57,411 nucleotides of DNA, taken from positions 668,291-725,701 of the forward strand of contig CAMPET010000005.1 in assembly GCA_946803715.1 (NCBI GenBank), in the 5' to 3' direction. This stretch comes from Beroe ovata. Taxonomy: Eukaryota; Ctenophora; Nuda; Beroida; Beroidae. The notes beneath the pieces were generated by a model. It was not told the DNA's origin and searched no databases. It saw only the letters and a list, made by a program, of their open reading frames with translations. The translations under genes and the position numbers were made by a program. Positions 20,841-32,508 of this stretch are shown here, one piece after another (the first letter of the stretch is position 1; each line of letters begins with the position of its first letter).

Positions 20841-23400
20841 GGTGAGGGTGAAGATTTGTTTGGAGACAACATGGAGAGAGACTATCAGCCTATCCCTGAA
20901 CTGGATACATATGAAGAAGACTTGATTGATAGAGAAGATTATGAGACAATGAGTCCTGGTGCAAGGTAATTATGGATTGTATATGGCTTTCGTTTTTTTT
21001 GCAAGAATTGAACATTCCAGTATTCATCAATGAAATCTATTCTTCAGGGCAGCTGCTGAGTCAGATATGAGAGAACGTGATAGAGCAATGGCAGATCGAG
21101 GTGATGGAAGGATGAGACGTGGAATCCTTTTTGATGCTGCTGATGAAGATAGTAGACCAGGGAGGAGGAGAAGGATTATTCAACAAGCAGGAGAAGGAGA
21201 ACCTATGGATGATATGCCTGAGGCTATAGAGAATCTTGAAGATCTTAAAGGTCATTCTATTTCAGAATGGGTATCAATGATAGGTCCCAGGTTGGAGATA
21301 AAAAATCGGTTTAAGCAGTTCCTAAGGACATTTGTAGATGAGAAGGGAGCCTCAGTTTACCGTGAAAAGATGAGGCAAATGTGTGAGGCAAATAAGCAGA
21401 GCTTGGTTGTTAATTACAATGGATTAGCAGCCGAGCAGTCAGTCATTGCTTACTTTCTTCCTGAAGCCCCAAAAGAAATGCTTGCAATTTTCGATGAAGC
21501 TGCAAAAGAAGTTGTTTTGTCATTGTTCCCTAATTATGACAGAATTGCCACACAAATTCATGTCAGAATATGCGACCTTCCACTGCTTGAAGAAATACGG
21601 TCATTGAGACAATTACATTTGAACCAATTAATTCGAACTTCTGGTGTTGTGACAAGTCACACTGGGGTTTTGCCACAGCTTAATCTCGTACAATTCGATT
21701 GCACAAAATGTGGAAATTCCATCGGGCCTTTGGTACAGACTCAAGGAAAAGAAGTGAAGCCAACTTCATGTCCAGAATGTCAATCTTATGGACCATTCGA
21801 GGTTAATATGGAGCAAACTGTTTATCAGAATTACCAAAGAATAACCATTCAAGAAAGTCCTGGCAAAGTAGCTGCAGGTCGCCTACCAAGGCAAAAAGAT
21901 GCAATTCTTCTTGGTGACTTGGTTGATATTTGCAAACCTGGCGATGAGGTAGAACTCACTGGAATTTATACCAATTCCTTTGATGGATCTTTGAATACTA
22001 TGAATGGATTCCCTGTGTTTAGTACTGTGATAGAGGCTAATTATATTGTGGTGAAAGAAGATAAGGAAGCTGTTGACAACTTGAATGATGAGGATATAAA
22101 AGAAATATTAGCTTTAAGCAAGGATGAAAATATTGGTGAAAGGGTGTTAGAAAGTATTGCACCATCAATTTATGGACATGAGAACATCAAACGTGCAATA
22201 GGATTGTCACTTTTCAGTGGTGTTGCAAAGAATCCTGGTCAGAAACATAAAGTTAGAGGAGATATAAATGTTTTGTTATGTGGTGATCCTGGTACAGCCA
22301 AATCCCAGTTTTTGAAATATGTCACGAAAGTTGCTCATCGTCCAGTTTTCACTACAGGTCAAGGCGCCAGTGCTGTTGGATTGACTGCCTATGTCCAAAA
22401 GCATCCAGTTACTAGAGAATGGACCTTAGAAGCAGGTGCACTCGTTTTGGCTGACAATGGAGTTTGCCTGATTGATGAGTTTGATAAAATGAATGATGCA
22501 GATAGGACATCAATCCACGAAGCAATGGAGCAGCAGACTATTTCTATATCTAAAGCAGGAATTGTTGCATCACTGCAAGCAAGGTGTGCTATCATAGCTG
22601 CTGCTAACCCAATTGGTGGGCGTTACGATCCCTCCCTAACTTTTGCTGAAAATGTTGATTTGACTGAACCAATTTTATCCCGTTTTGATGTTCTTTGTGT
22701 TGTTAGGGATACAGTTGATCCTCTTATAGATGAAAGGATGGCAAGGTTTGTGACTGGTTCACATGTAAGACATCATCCAGCTAATATGATGAACCCCTCA
22801 AGTGAAGATCAACCTCTTGTTAACTCTATTGATCAGGAACTGCTCAAGAAGTACATAATGTATGCAAGAACAAAAATCAAACCTAAGCTCCATTATGTTG
22901 ATCAAGATAAGATTGCAGCACTTTATGCTGAATTGAGGAGAGAAAGTATGGCTACTGGTTCAATTCCAATAACTGTGAGGCACATCGAGAGTATGATCAG
23001 GTTAGCTGAAGCACATGCAAAGATTCATCTGAAAGAATATGTAAGGGAAGATGATATCAACATTGCAATTAGGATCATGCTTGAGAGTTTCATAGACACT
23101 CAGAAGTTCTCAGTAATGAAGAATATGAAACACACTTTCTCCAAGTACCTCGCATACAAGAAAGACAACAACGAACTTTTGTTGTTCATATTAAAGCAAC
23201 TTGCAAAAGACCAAATGGTTTATTCAAGATCTAGACATGGCCATGACATTCAGACTCTAGAAATATCCGTGGAGGAACTTGAAGATAAAGCAAGGCAAAT
23301 AAATATTAATAATCTTGCGCCATTTTATGAGAGTGAGTTGTTCATTGCAAACCGGTTTGTTCATGACAAGAAGAATAAGATCATATTACTGACCTTATAA
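20841..23400 (+). CDS. MCM2: DNA replication licensing factor MCM2 (5' end missing)
   Basis: Two exons are visible, 20841-20965 and 21048-23400, joined in phase 2, giving about 825 residues against about 900 in the family. The first starts [22 protein letters not shown], the start of the conserved N-terminal region; the Ser-rich N-terminus should lie in an upstream exon that I cannot find. The C4 zinc finger (CTKCGNS ... [10 protein letters not shown]), Walker [10 protein letters not shown], Walker [23 protein letters not shown] and the arginine finger SRFD are all intact. MCM2 is a subunit of the MCM2-7 replicative helicase. An in-frame ATG at 20823 could start a short form by reading through the acceptor, but the acceptor tttcctgtcag is strong and true splicing is more likely. 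The gene lies only 264 bp upstream of the MadBub ATG, same strand. Confidence 0.95.
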
Positions 23401-23664
23401 TAGAGTTTTTACTTGGCCAGTAATAATTGATCCACACTTTTCAATTTCTTTTTTGACTGAAATCATTTTAAATTATTTTTAATCTATTTTAATTTAATGT
23501 CCTTAATGGTTATTTTGACTTATATGCTCAAATATTTATTAGCGTCACCGATGTATTTCCTTGATCCAATTTTGCTGAAACAGTCGTCGAAGTTTTCACA
23601 GTAACTGTTCAATTATGATTCTCCACTATGTTTCGTTCTCATCAGTAAACTTACTTTCTACAGA

Positions 23665-26600
23665 ATGGAATGGGAGCACTGTAAAGAAAATATAAAGCCC
23701 AAGCATGAGGGGCGAAATATATCAACCATCACCACCACTCCCAAAGGAACGCCTCTAATCGCACAAATACAAGAACAGCAGGCAAAGTTTGAACAGGAAA
23801 TAAAAGACTACAAAGGTGATGATGAACTTGAAGTGTGGATGAGATATGTCAATTATATGGAAGATGCTTATCATGAAGGTGACTATCTGAGTAGTGTTGG
23901 TGTCTTACAATTTAGATTGATAAAAAGGTTTCAGGACGAGGAGAAGTACAAGCAAGACCGTAGACTCCTCAAGATATTTCTCAGCTTAGCACATCGTTCT
24001 GTTCATGCTACTGACGTGTTTTCTTATTGTTATCATCACCAGTTAGTTACTGGTTTCCCAACATTTTGGTTACAGTGGCTCAACAGCTATATATATTTAC
24101 ATAAATATGACAGAGCCATGAAAGTGTGTGACAAAGCTATACAAATATTTGAGAGTTCACTTTTCAAAGATCTCAAAGCTCAAATTCTGTTGTTGATGGA
24201 ATCTGCCAGTGAAAATAAAGAAACATGTGTGAGAAAAACCGGGGGTGAATTATTCATGGATAGTTCACAGAAACAATTAGCAGGACCTTCTGGAAGAAAT
24301 GATAATGAAAAAAATAAGAAGCAGTTTTCAATATTTAAAGATAAAGAATGTGCCCAATCCTCTATACCATCCATATCTACCAATATTCTTGAAACTAAAC
24401 ACAGGAATAAGGAAAATCCTCAGCCTAAACGGCAAAGGTGGAAGAATGTAGTTCTTGATTCAGATTCGGTTCAGCCTAGTTCAAACAAACCGTTCTCGGT
24501 TTTTGAAGAAGGACATGCAGTTTCGCTTAGTGAGGATCACAAGTATGAGAAAAGTTCCTCTGCATTGAAAACAAAGAAAGTGATACTTTCTGAAGCAACT
24601 TCTGATCCTGCTCTATCAGCCTTGAAACCAATTAGTAATGTGATTTCAACCGTTTCTTATCATAAAAGCAAAGTTTATCCCATGAATGGTGAAGAATGGT
24701 CATTTGAAGAAATTGAAGCAATGAGAAGGTTCAAAGCCAGGAGAAATAATGAGACTCTTGACTCGTCAAATTCTTCGAAGAGATCTAGAGATGGGAGTGG
24801 TTCTTCTAATGAAGATGAGATATCTGAAAAGAAACAGTGCTACTCAAGTGACATACAGAATGATATAAGCCTATTGTCCACTAACAGACCATTGAAGTCC
24901 TGTTTGTCGGAAACATCTAAGTATTCTAATATCACAGCATTTGATATAGAAAATACCATAATGTCTTCAACTAAGAAAATATCAGCCGAGAAGTGCTCAT
25001 ATTCCATTATGACACCTAATTTCGCAGATGCACTTAAGAGAAATAAAGATTCGTCATCCATTTCACTCAACCTGTCAGTAAGGTGTGATGAAATCAGAGG
25101 CTCACAATCCTCGGCTAGAATTGACGATGCATCTGATTCATTGCTTGCAAATTCAAACGGATTGGGTAACACTGAAACTCCAGACAATTTCACGTTAAAA
25201 GGTCTCGAAAAAAGTATAGGGCTTCCTGCAGGTACAACTAACTTTGAAATTTTCTGTGACGACCCCAACAATGTTGCCCCCAATCCTCCAAAAGAACCGG
25301 AAATCATCAGAGGTGCGTTCTCAAAGAAAAAACTCGTTCTTGAATCGCCGAAAAAACTTGATGTCAACGTCCCTTCAGAGGGGTCCCAAGAATCGGGATT
25401 TGAAATCTTTTCTGATGTACATAGCAGGAGCCCTGTGAAAGAAAAGACCTGTTTATTTGGTGACAGTTTTAGTGTTGGAGATGTTGATGGCAGGCCGTCA
25501 GATGCATTCAATATATTCAAGAAAACGCCGGAAAAATCTATTGAAGAATCTTATTCTCTGAAAAAGGTGGCAATGACGCCATCTTATCATGCAGATAACA
25601 CATCAGAGTATGTTCCATGTACAGTAGAAAAAATGTCTAGTCACCCTAGAGGTGCGGATACTCAGCTAATAAACAAAGAAGCTCTCAACATTTTAAATGA
25701 ATGTTCCAAGATTACTGAAGCAGAGGAATCAGACTTGGATCCATCAAAAGGACATATCTCATCCGTTGTGAATGATGAAAACAATGATTCATTTGAGCTG
25801 GAAACAGATTTACCCTCAAAAGCCATGCTTGCCAACAAGTTTGAAATTTTTGCTGACAATTGTAGTGACTCTGCTGAGAAGTTGTATAGCAATGCAAACT
25901 CAGACCACATTGTCACTGAAACATTTTGTGAAGGGGTTGTAGAAGAAAACAAACAACAGCTGACACCCATCCTTGAAGGGAGTAGGGAGTCTTATTGTTC
26001 AAGTGTCGAATCAAATCTTGATTCGTCTGACATCGACCATGCTGAGGAACAGGGCAGTTCAAAAGGTGTCACGAGCAATGTTTCCTTCCACAAAAATGTG
26101 AGTCTTTCTATTTTGAGACCTGTATTTGATGACTGATTGAATCACCCCGTAGGGTGTCGCTGTCACATTTATATATATCAATCACATTTATTGTAACCAT
26201 ATTCTATAGAAATGAATTCTATACCTCAGAAAATTCTGAAGGGTAGATACGCTGAAAAGAGTTTCGATTTTGATAAAACCAGGAATGAAGAGGTACTTGA
26301 TAGTTTCATCTTAACTTTAGCTTTTTTCCTTTGAAACTTCAGCTATTGTACAAGGTATTCGCTCTTATTTGAAGATGAAGTTCCGTATCCCCATCAATCA
26401 TCGTTTGCCTATATTTTCAGACTCAGTTCATACATAATTTTGCTGATAAAACAAGGAAGAGTATTGAAGCGACTACAACTGTGGCTATAGCTAATTCTGT
26501 GAGTATAAAAACGAATTGTTTTGATAACTTTACTTTGAACATTTAAGCATTGAATGCAATCTCCTAAAATCTTTCTCAATCCTTCTTGCAATTTCATTAT

Positions 26601-27788
26601 GATTCGAAGTCACGTGTTTTATATTTTTGTCAGAGCGATTCATTGGAAGTCCAGGCGCCCCTGCTGCCTGATAGAACACACAGAGATCTTCACCTTGACA
26701 CCTCACTTCTCATCAAAGTTCCTCGAACCTCGCTTCTACCCACTGAACCGGTTTCCGATCCCTTTGATCAGAATTATCTGGAACATCTCATTATGTCACT
26801 GGACCCACCACTTTTCTACAGGACGAACTTCAACCAACATGACGTTGCTTTAGTGCCAAAACAGAACATAGTTTTAGGTGGCGTTAGTGTTACAGATATC
26901 ACTAAGATTGGTGAAGGAGCATTTGCTAAGGTTTATGCTGGAATGTGTGTTGATGAGTCCGAGGGGGCATCAGAAATGAGAGCATTCAAAATCCAATCTC
27001 CACCTTGCCCCTGGGAGTTTTACATCTTGACGGAGTTGAAACAGAGGATGATGGAGGATGATACACTTCGAGAGGTTATGGACATGGTTTTACCAACACA
27101 CTCCATTCACGTTTTCAAGAATATGTCAGTGTTGGTGACTAGTCTGTTTAATGAAGGAAGCCTACTGGATATGATGAATCACTATCGCTCTGAGAGGAAA
27201 TCAGTGCCCGCAGCTGTTATATATACCTACACTCTCGATATACTGAGATGTGTGGAGGCAATCCACAGAGGACAAATTATTCATGGTGACATCAAGCCTG
27301 ATAACTTGTTACTCAGAGACAAGCAGAATACCATGGAATCGATGTCCATGAAACTGACAAAGAGTGTTGTTCTGATAGACTTTGGCCGATCTATTGATAT
27401 GAAACTTACTCCAAAGGGTTCATTGTTCACTGTGTCCTGTAAAACTGATCTGTTTGAGTGTGTTGAAATGCAGACTGGTCGACCTTGGACTTATCAGATC
27501 GATTACTATGGCATGCTATCATGCATACATCTCATGATTCACAATGAGTACATGAAAGTGATGCGTGATAGCTCAGGCCGATGGAGACCGACCAAGAAAC
27601 CCCATCGCAGGGTTGATCAGGAACTTTTTGGGAAAATGTTCGATGAACTACTCAATATCCCGGACTGTGACAGTATCCCACCATTAGGGCCGTATATTGA
27701 GCAGATAGAGGGAGCACTCAAGCAAATGTCAACGACTATGAAACACGCAGAACTCAAGAGTCATTATCACTTTATGGATAAAAAATGA
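23665..27788 (+). CDS. BUB1/BUBR1 (MadBub-type) spindle checkpoint kinase
   Basis: Four exons (23665-26097, 26230-26292, 26421-26498, 26634-27788) give 1242 residues. Order of features: KEN box 1 (residues 7-9, HCKENIKP); the Mad3/BUB1 TPR region (about 40-170); ABBA motif FSIFKD (221-226); KEN box 2 (249-251); ABBA motif FSVFEE (277-282); a GLEBS-like BUB3-binding segment VYPMNGEEWSFEEIEAMRRF (about 337-356); further ABBA-like motifs FEIFCD (527), FEIFSD (579), FNIFKK (615, degenerate) and FEIFAD (726); and a KARD/B56-binding LTPILEGSRES (766-776). The C-terminal kinase has GEGAFAKV (951-958), K977, HGDIKPDN (1075-1082) and DFG (1107-1109) and closely resembles BUB1. So one protein carries the BUBR1 APC/C-inhibitor motifs and an apparently active BUB1 kinase. 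No coding exon upstream is needed. Confidence 0.93.
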
Positions 27789-28877
27789 AACGATCAACCT
27801 CGATAAGTCAACATATCCATGTCTTTGAGCTCGTACAGTTCTCATGAAGCCTTTGAAAATATGGTGTAAAGTCATAAAGTTTAAGACCGTATTTTGCTTC
27901 AAACGCAGATTTCGAAGTTACATTTTCGTTTTTAATTCTAAAGTAATAGTTTTATTTGAAATATTATACCATTTCATTAAACCATGAAACCCATTTTTGG
28001 ATAGGAGGCAGGTAATGTGCTAGCTTTTTGATTCAAGGTAATGTTGTCGAATTGAAGTCATCGTACCACACCCTACTCTGCAGTCTGCGTCTCAAGTGAT
28101 GGATGTAATATATTTGTGGAACGGTACGGTATGTGAATATGATTTGATTCGTTACTTGTGCTAACATAACCATGCGCCATTTTTGACTGTATATCGAATT
28201 TCATCCTGAACCATACATCTTATTTAGATCGATGACTTTCGGATATGATACACATTTTGTTGAACAGCATGTCTTTGAGTAGGTTGATTAAGAACTTTCT
28301 GTTTGAAAATTGGATTTTTCAAGAGTACCTGTTAAAGTCATACTTGTTGGAGGTGACACTAATAGAATATACCAGAACATCTTGTATTTGGAGCAATGGT
28401 TTGACGTGTTGAATTATGATGGGCTTCCACTATTTACTGTGCTGGACCACACAAATATGTGACAGAAATTCAATACCCTAACTTTCAGCAGAAGAAATGA
28501 ATTCTCATAGATGAAGTAACCTTGACATAAACTTTTTCTCATCATTAGAGTGGTTCAATGAGATGCTACTTCGTTTCAAGTCTCTGATTCCTTTGTTTCA
28601 AGCTAGGCATTTGCTGAATGCCTGAATGTAGATCTGCAGTCTATGCATATTATTGACATTCTTTTGTGTACTTTTTATTGTGACGTTAGCACATGCTTCA
28701 AATTCAATTGTAAATCCACCTGACTTTGAATTTGTTATTGTTTGAAAGATATACAATGCAACAGTACTCTAAAATCTTTTACTCAGTTAATTGTTATATT
28801 CATTCGTACACAAATCAATCCTCATTTCTCGTTTATCAATCCTGTTTGTTTTATTTCCTCACCGATTATGTTTAGGA
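27789..28877. other. Intergenic spacer MadBub / AAGAB
   Basis: About 1.1 kb of AT-rich DNA. No conserved open frame, RNA gene or repeat family was recognised. A possible acceptor (TTATGTTTAG) lies just before the AAGAB ATG and suggests a 5' untranslated exon further upstream. Confidence 0.5.
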
Positions 28878-29645
28878 ATGACAAGTAGAATTCTGGTGTA
28901 CAACAAATCGACAATACCTGACCCAGATCTCTCATGTGGACTGCTATGTGATTCCGAGAACACCATAACATTTGATAACAAGTACTTCTCTGCATCAGTT
29001 AATCTATGTTTCGAGACTGAAGTCCCTGTCGAGGAAATATGTGATACTGTCGAGGCATTTGTATACGTAGTTGAAGATCAGACTTCCGATATTGAACCTA
29101 TCATCAGGGATCTCCGTGTTTTTGCAGATTTCTTATCGGAATTCGATCCTGCTGTCAAAGTGCTTTTGATCAATGCCAGTGACTCAGAGTTAGAATCGGA
29201 TTTCTTGGAGTGGTGTGTCGAGCACGAGTTCGAGTTCGTGAAGTACGTCGTGCCAGACCCCAATAGCGAGGAGGAACTAATGGGCCAGAGTGAGGGTATT
29301 GGCAGGGTCAGATCTGCGTTAGAGTGTCATATGTGGCCTTACAGGACCATGAAAGATAAAAATGAAAAATCAGTGAACTCAAACAATGTCCGATCACAGT
29401 CGGAAAATGAAAATGAAATTGAAAAACAGCCAGAAGAGTTTGGCAATTTTGCGTCAGGTCTAGATTTCTCGTCCTTGATGGAAGAGGATGTATTAGGAGG
29501 CGATTTCCAGGACATGTTTTCGAACATGATGAAGATGAAGGAGACTGCTGACAACATTTCTGATCATGAAGAGAGGAAGAAGTATGCTGAACAGGTAGCC
29601 ATGTCTTTCTGGAGAGCAATGGGTGGCTCTGATGATGAATTGTGA
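28878..29645 (+). CDS. AAGAB: Alpha- and gamma-adaptin-binding protein p34
   Basis: A single coding exon of 255 residues (vertebrate protein about 315). The start at 28878 follows a pyrimidine-AG and gives MTSRILVYN. The N-terminal Rab-like GTPase-fold region contains ITFDNKYFSASVNLCFETE and VEAFVYVVEDQ, then WCVEHEFEFVKYVV, as in AAGAB/IRC6. The C-terminus has the conserved helix DFQDMFSNMMKMKETADN...EERKKYAEQVAMSFWRAMGGSDDEL. AAGAB is a cytosolic assembly chaperone for AP-1 and AP-2 adaptor complexes. The middle linker is shorter than in vertebrates. AATAAA at 29719-29724 is a likely polyadenylation signal. POP1 follows on the same strand within about 370 bp. Confidence 0.88.
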   Translation: MTSRILVYNKSTIPDPDLSCGLLCDSENTITFDNKYFSASVNLCFETEVPVEEICDTVEAFVYVVEDQTSDIEPIIRDLRVFADFLSEFDPAVKVLLINASDSELESDFLEWCVEHEFEFVKYVVPDPNSEEELMGQSEGIGRVRSALECHMWPYRTMKDKNEKSVNSNNVRSQSENENEIEKQPEEFGNFASGLDFSSLMEEDVLGGDFQDMFSNMMKMKETADNISDHEERKKYAEQVAMSFWRAMGGSDDEL

Positions 29646-30018
29646 CGTTATGTTATGCGCAAAGAGTAGTGTGACATGCTGCTGGTGTCCCCGAATTTAA
29701 GTTGATTGTTTGAAACTTAATAAATTGTGTGAGGCATCGAGAGTCCTGGCTCCAGGTTAAATACAATCACTTGGCTCTTATAATTGTTGGTTGAAGTACC
29801 TATTCTTTTAATGATTCGTATTTTATTTTAACAGTCGCTGGCTGACTTGATGAACGTTATTTGAGGTACCCAACGGTTTCCTGGTGTCTCACTGACTACT
29901 TCTAATTTGGTAACTTTTTCTCATCAAATCCAGTGGTTTCTCACGATTTACCCTCACGAGTTAACAGAGTACCTATAATACCACGCAAGTGTCATTACAT
30001 TGCTCTCTCCAGTTCTTC

Positions 30019-31776
30019 ATGGCAAATGAAAACATGCCCGGCACTGCTAACGCAGTCAATGTCATGGACATTGTTGATGCTCGTAGTGTTGAGATTACAG
30101 CTGCCATGGATGCACTGAAAACTAACATGTCTGTTTCTTACCGGCTATCTATTCCGTTTTACATGAGACGAAGGGCAGCTAGTCATAACCCCAAACGTGT
30201 CCCTGCTCGAGTGAGGCCACAAGGAATGGAGAAGACTAAAACTAAGTACAAGTGGAAGCAGGAGAGAAGAAAGAAGGAGCAAGAGGGCAAAGCAGTACGA
30301 CTAGAGACACACGTGTGGCATGCTAAACGCTGTCACATGATTGACATATGGGGATATAGAATTGCCATGACCACAACTCAAAAGGGGGCAAGAGCTGCAT
30401 ACAGGGCAGCTGTCACAGGCACTACAATCTGTGACACTAGTTACTTCATCTGGTACTCTCTAGAAGCTGAGTACTTGCATTCAAAGCTCAGTGGAGTGCT
30501 TCAACCCAATCCATTCCTCCAGAACCGCGTCCTGCACAGTCACCTGTATCATGGGACTGTGTGTTTGGGCCCTGTCTCCGTACTGTGGGTTTCGGAGTCC
30601 TGTGCGTTTGTCCGGTGTCACCCTGCTCTCCCGCATGAGACTGATTTAGCTTCAGTCTTCAATGGGATTTTTCTGATATCTTATGCGAATCAGCTCTCAC
30701 AGTATATCCTCGATGGAGTCAAATCGATGGAATTGATTGTCAAATCTCTGAAGCTAACTAGCAAGACGGATGCAACTGTCGGTAGCATTTGGGATGAGCT
30801 CATGAAAGACCCCTTCCATTACGACATCATGAAGGGAACTGTACTGGGGTGTCATGTAGAAGTACCTCCTAAGCAATTCATATCATTCCGATCAGTGGTC
30901 ATAGACTCGCTCATCTCTCAACCATCCACAAGATTGACACCATCCAACTCCCTGCAGGGGGATACTTTATTCAGAACACTATTGTGTGGTACAGATCATG
31001 TGATGGAATGTGATGTGACTCCATTAGATTCTAATGGACCTGCTGTTTCTCCAGAAAATGAAACATCGAGTGTACCTGCATGTATATTTAAGGACCCCTA
31101 CTCAGGGTGTATCACTGTTGTTGTACCTGGAGGCTATGGGACAAGATTCTGGATTCCTCTCATTTACAATGGAGGCAGATTAATAGGTCTGGAGGACGGT
31201 CACTCCCTAACTACTGACCGTAAGATGACTTCCTTCCCTCACGACTACCCTGATACTCCGGCAGGAAAAAGCTATCTCGAGAAGGTGGGAAGTGAGACGG
31301 AGGCCAAGGAGATGAGACGACCACCTCAGAAGAGAGTTAGGTATGAGGAACTGGGCATAGCATGTCCCTTTATCAGCGATTGGAGTGCAGTGAGTGGGTC
31401 CACTATAACCACTGTGATAAGAGATGGCAAACTGCTGGATAAGCTGGACACATTGCCGCCTTCATATAACACACACTTTGTACAAGTTTCTTTGGAGTGT
31501 GTCAAGCGTGGGAATATCAAACCGGGAGCCCACATCTATTCACCCCAGTCCACTTCAGTTCTTGATTCCACTGATCCTGTCCACTCACCCACATCAACCC
31601 ATCTGCTTGTGGGATATGTGACGTCAGCCAAGTACTGTCTATCCAGTGGTAGAGGGTGTGCTATGGGGTTCGTAGTGTGCAGTGTGTTACGAGGGCTTGG
31701 TGAAAGCGTGACATTGTTAGTGAGGAATACAACAACCACCCAGTACAGATGGGTTAAGGTAACTATTGTTAGGTAA
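30019..31776 (+). CDS. POP1: Ribonuclease P/MRP protein subunit POP1
   Basis: A single coding exon of 585 residues, shorter than vertebrate POP1 (about 1020). The start at 30019 lies just after a good acceptor (ctctctccag|TTCTTCATG). The N-terminal POP1 signature is clear: PFYMRRRAASHNPKRVPARV, then a lysine-rich stretch and LETHVWHAKRCHMIDIWGYRIA. The central POPLD region has GYGTRFWIPLIYNGGRLIGLEDG, FPHDYPDTPAGKSYLEKV and RRPPQKRVRYEELGIACPF. The C-terminus CAMGFVVCSVLRGLG matches the glycine-cleavage T-like C-terminal part. POP1 is the large scaffold subunit of RNase P (tRNA 5' maturation) and RNase MRP (rRNA processing). The shorter length comes from reduced linkers; all conserved blocks are present. 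Confidence 0.93.
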   Translation: MANENMPGTANAVNVMDIVDARSVEITAAMDALKTNMSVSYRLSIPFYMRRRAASHNPKRVPARVRPQGMEKTKTKYKWKQERRKKEQEGKAVRLETHVWHAKRCHMIDIWGYRIAMTTTQKGARAAYRAAVTGTTICDTSYFIWYSLEAEYLHSKLSGVLQPNPFLQNRVLHSHLYHGTVCLGPVSVLWVSESCAFVRCHPALPHETDLASVFNGIFLISYANQLSQYILDGVKSMELIVKSLKLTSKTDATVGSIWDELMKDPFHYDIMKGTVLGCHVEVPPKQFISFRSVVIDSLISQPSTRLTPSNSLQGDTLFRTLLCGTDHVMECDVTPLDSNGPAVSPENETSSVPACIFKDPYSGCITVVVPGGYGTRFWIPLIYNGGRLIGLEDGHSLTTDRKMTSFPHDYPDTPAGKSYLEKVGSETEAKEMRRPPQKRVRYEELGIACPFISDWSAVSGSTITTVIRDGKLLDKLDTLPPSYNTHFVQVSLECVKRGNIKPGAHIYSPQSTSVLDSTDPVHSPTSTHLLVGYVTSAKYCLSSGRGCAMGFVVCSVLRGLGESVTLLVRNTTTTQYRWVKVTIVR

Positions 31777-32508
31777 TGAATTATGTGTGCGTCTGTGTGC
31801 GCGCGTTGATTAGGGGATTTTCATCGTGGACAGGAGCACATCATATCCTTGAGTACGCTGAGTCTTGTGAGTTGTGATGATATTACAATTCTCGTGATCT
31901 ATTTAGGAATGTGACAATATCACTTATAAATGGATCACATTCTTTTGCCCCACTTGAGTAGATCTCAGTAGGAATTATGCAATTATTTGGAGAAAGTTTG
32001 TGCATCCCCTGATGCTCCCATATCACTGTTTTTATTCTGTGTTTGATTCTGTTGTTGGTAATGGTTTTCATGATTTGGAGATTGATAACCTAATTGTTTT
32101 GACACGTTTTTGGATGTTATATCTTCCCAAGATTTCATGAGAATTAGGGTTTTACACCTTTACACGATGTATTTATCTCCAGTCGGATAATTTGTTCAAG
32201 AATGTGGATCGCATTACAAAGGAATACTTATTGTCGTATCTCATAAATATAGAACTGTCATGATACCTAGATGTTTACTCCTTGCCCTGTACCTCCCACT
32301 TACCACACTCCCCCCTGTTCACACATAGCTCACTCCCCCTTATTATACCACTCCCCCCTTTCCCTAACCCCCTCCTCACACATTGCTCACTCCCCCTTAT
32401 TATACCACTCCCTCCTCTTCCCTAACTCCCTCCTCACACACTGCAGCTCACTCTCCGCTCTGTATAGGAATGTGAAACTCTGTCACTCTTATACCAAGAT
32501 GAGCTAGT
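31777..32508. other. Intergenic spacer with pyrimidine-rich minisatellite
   Basis: The first 500 bp contain no recognised feature. From 32320 to about 32450 there is a CT-rich tandem repeat with a unit of about 57-58 bp (CACACAT-GCTCACTCCCCC, TTATTATACCACTCCC, CCTCCT), in slightly more than two copies. Confidence 0.7.
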
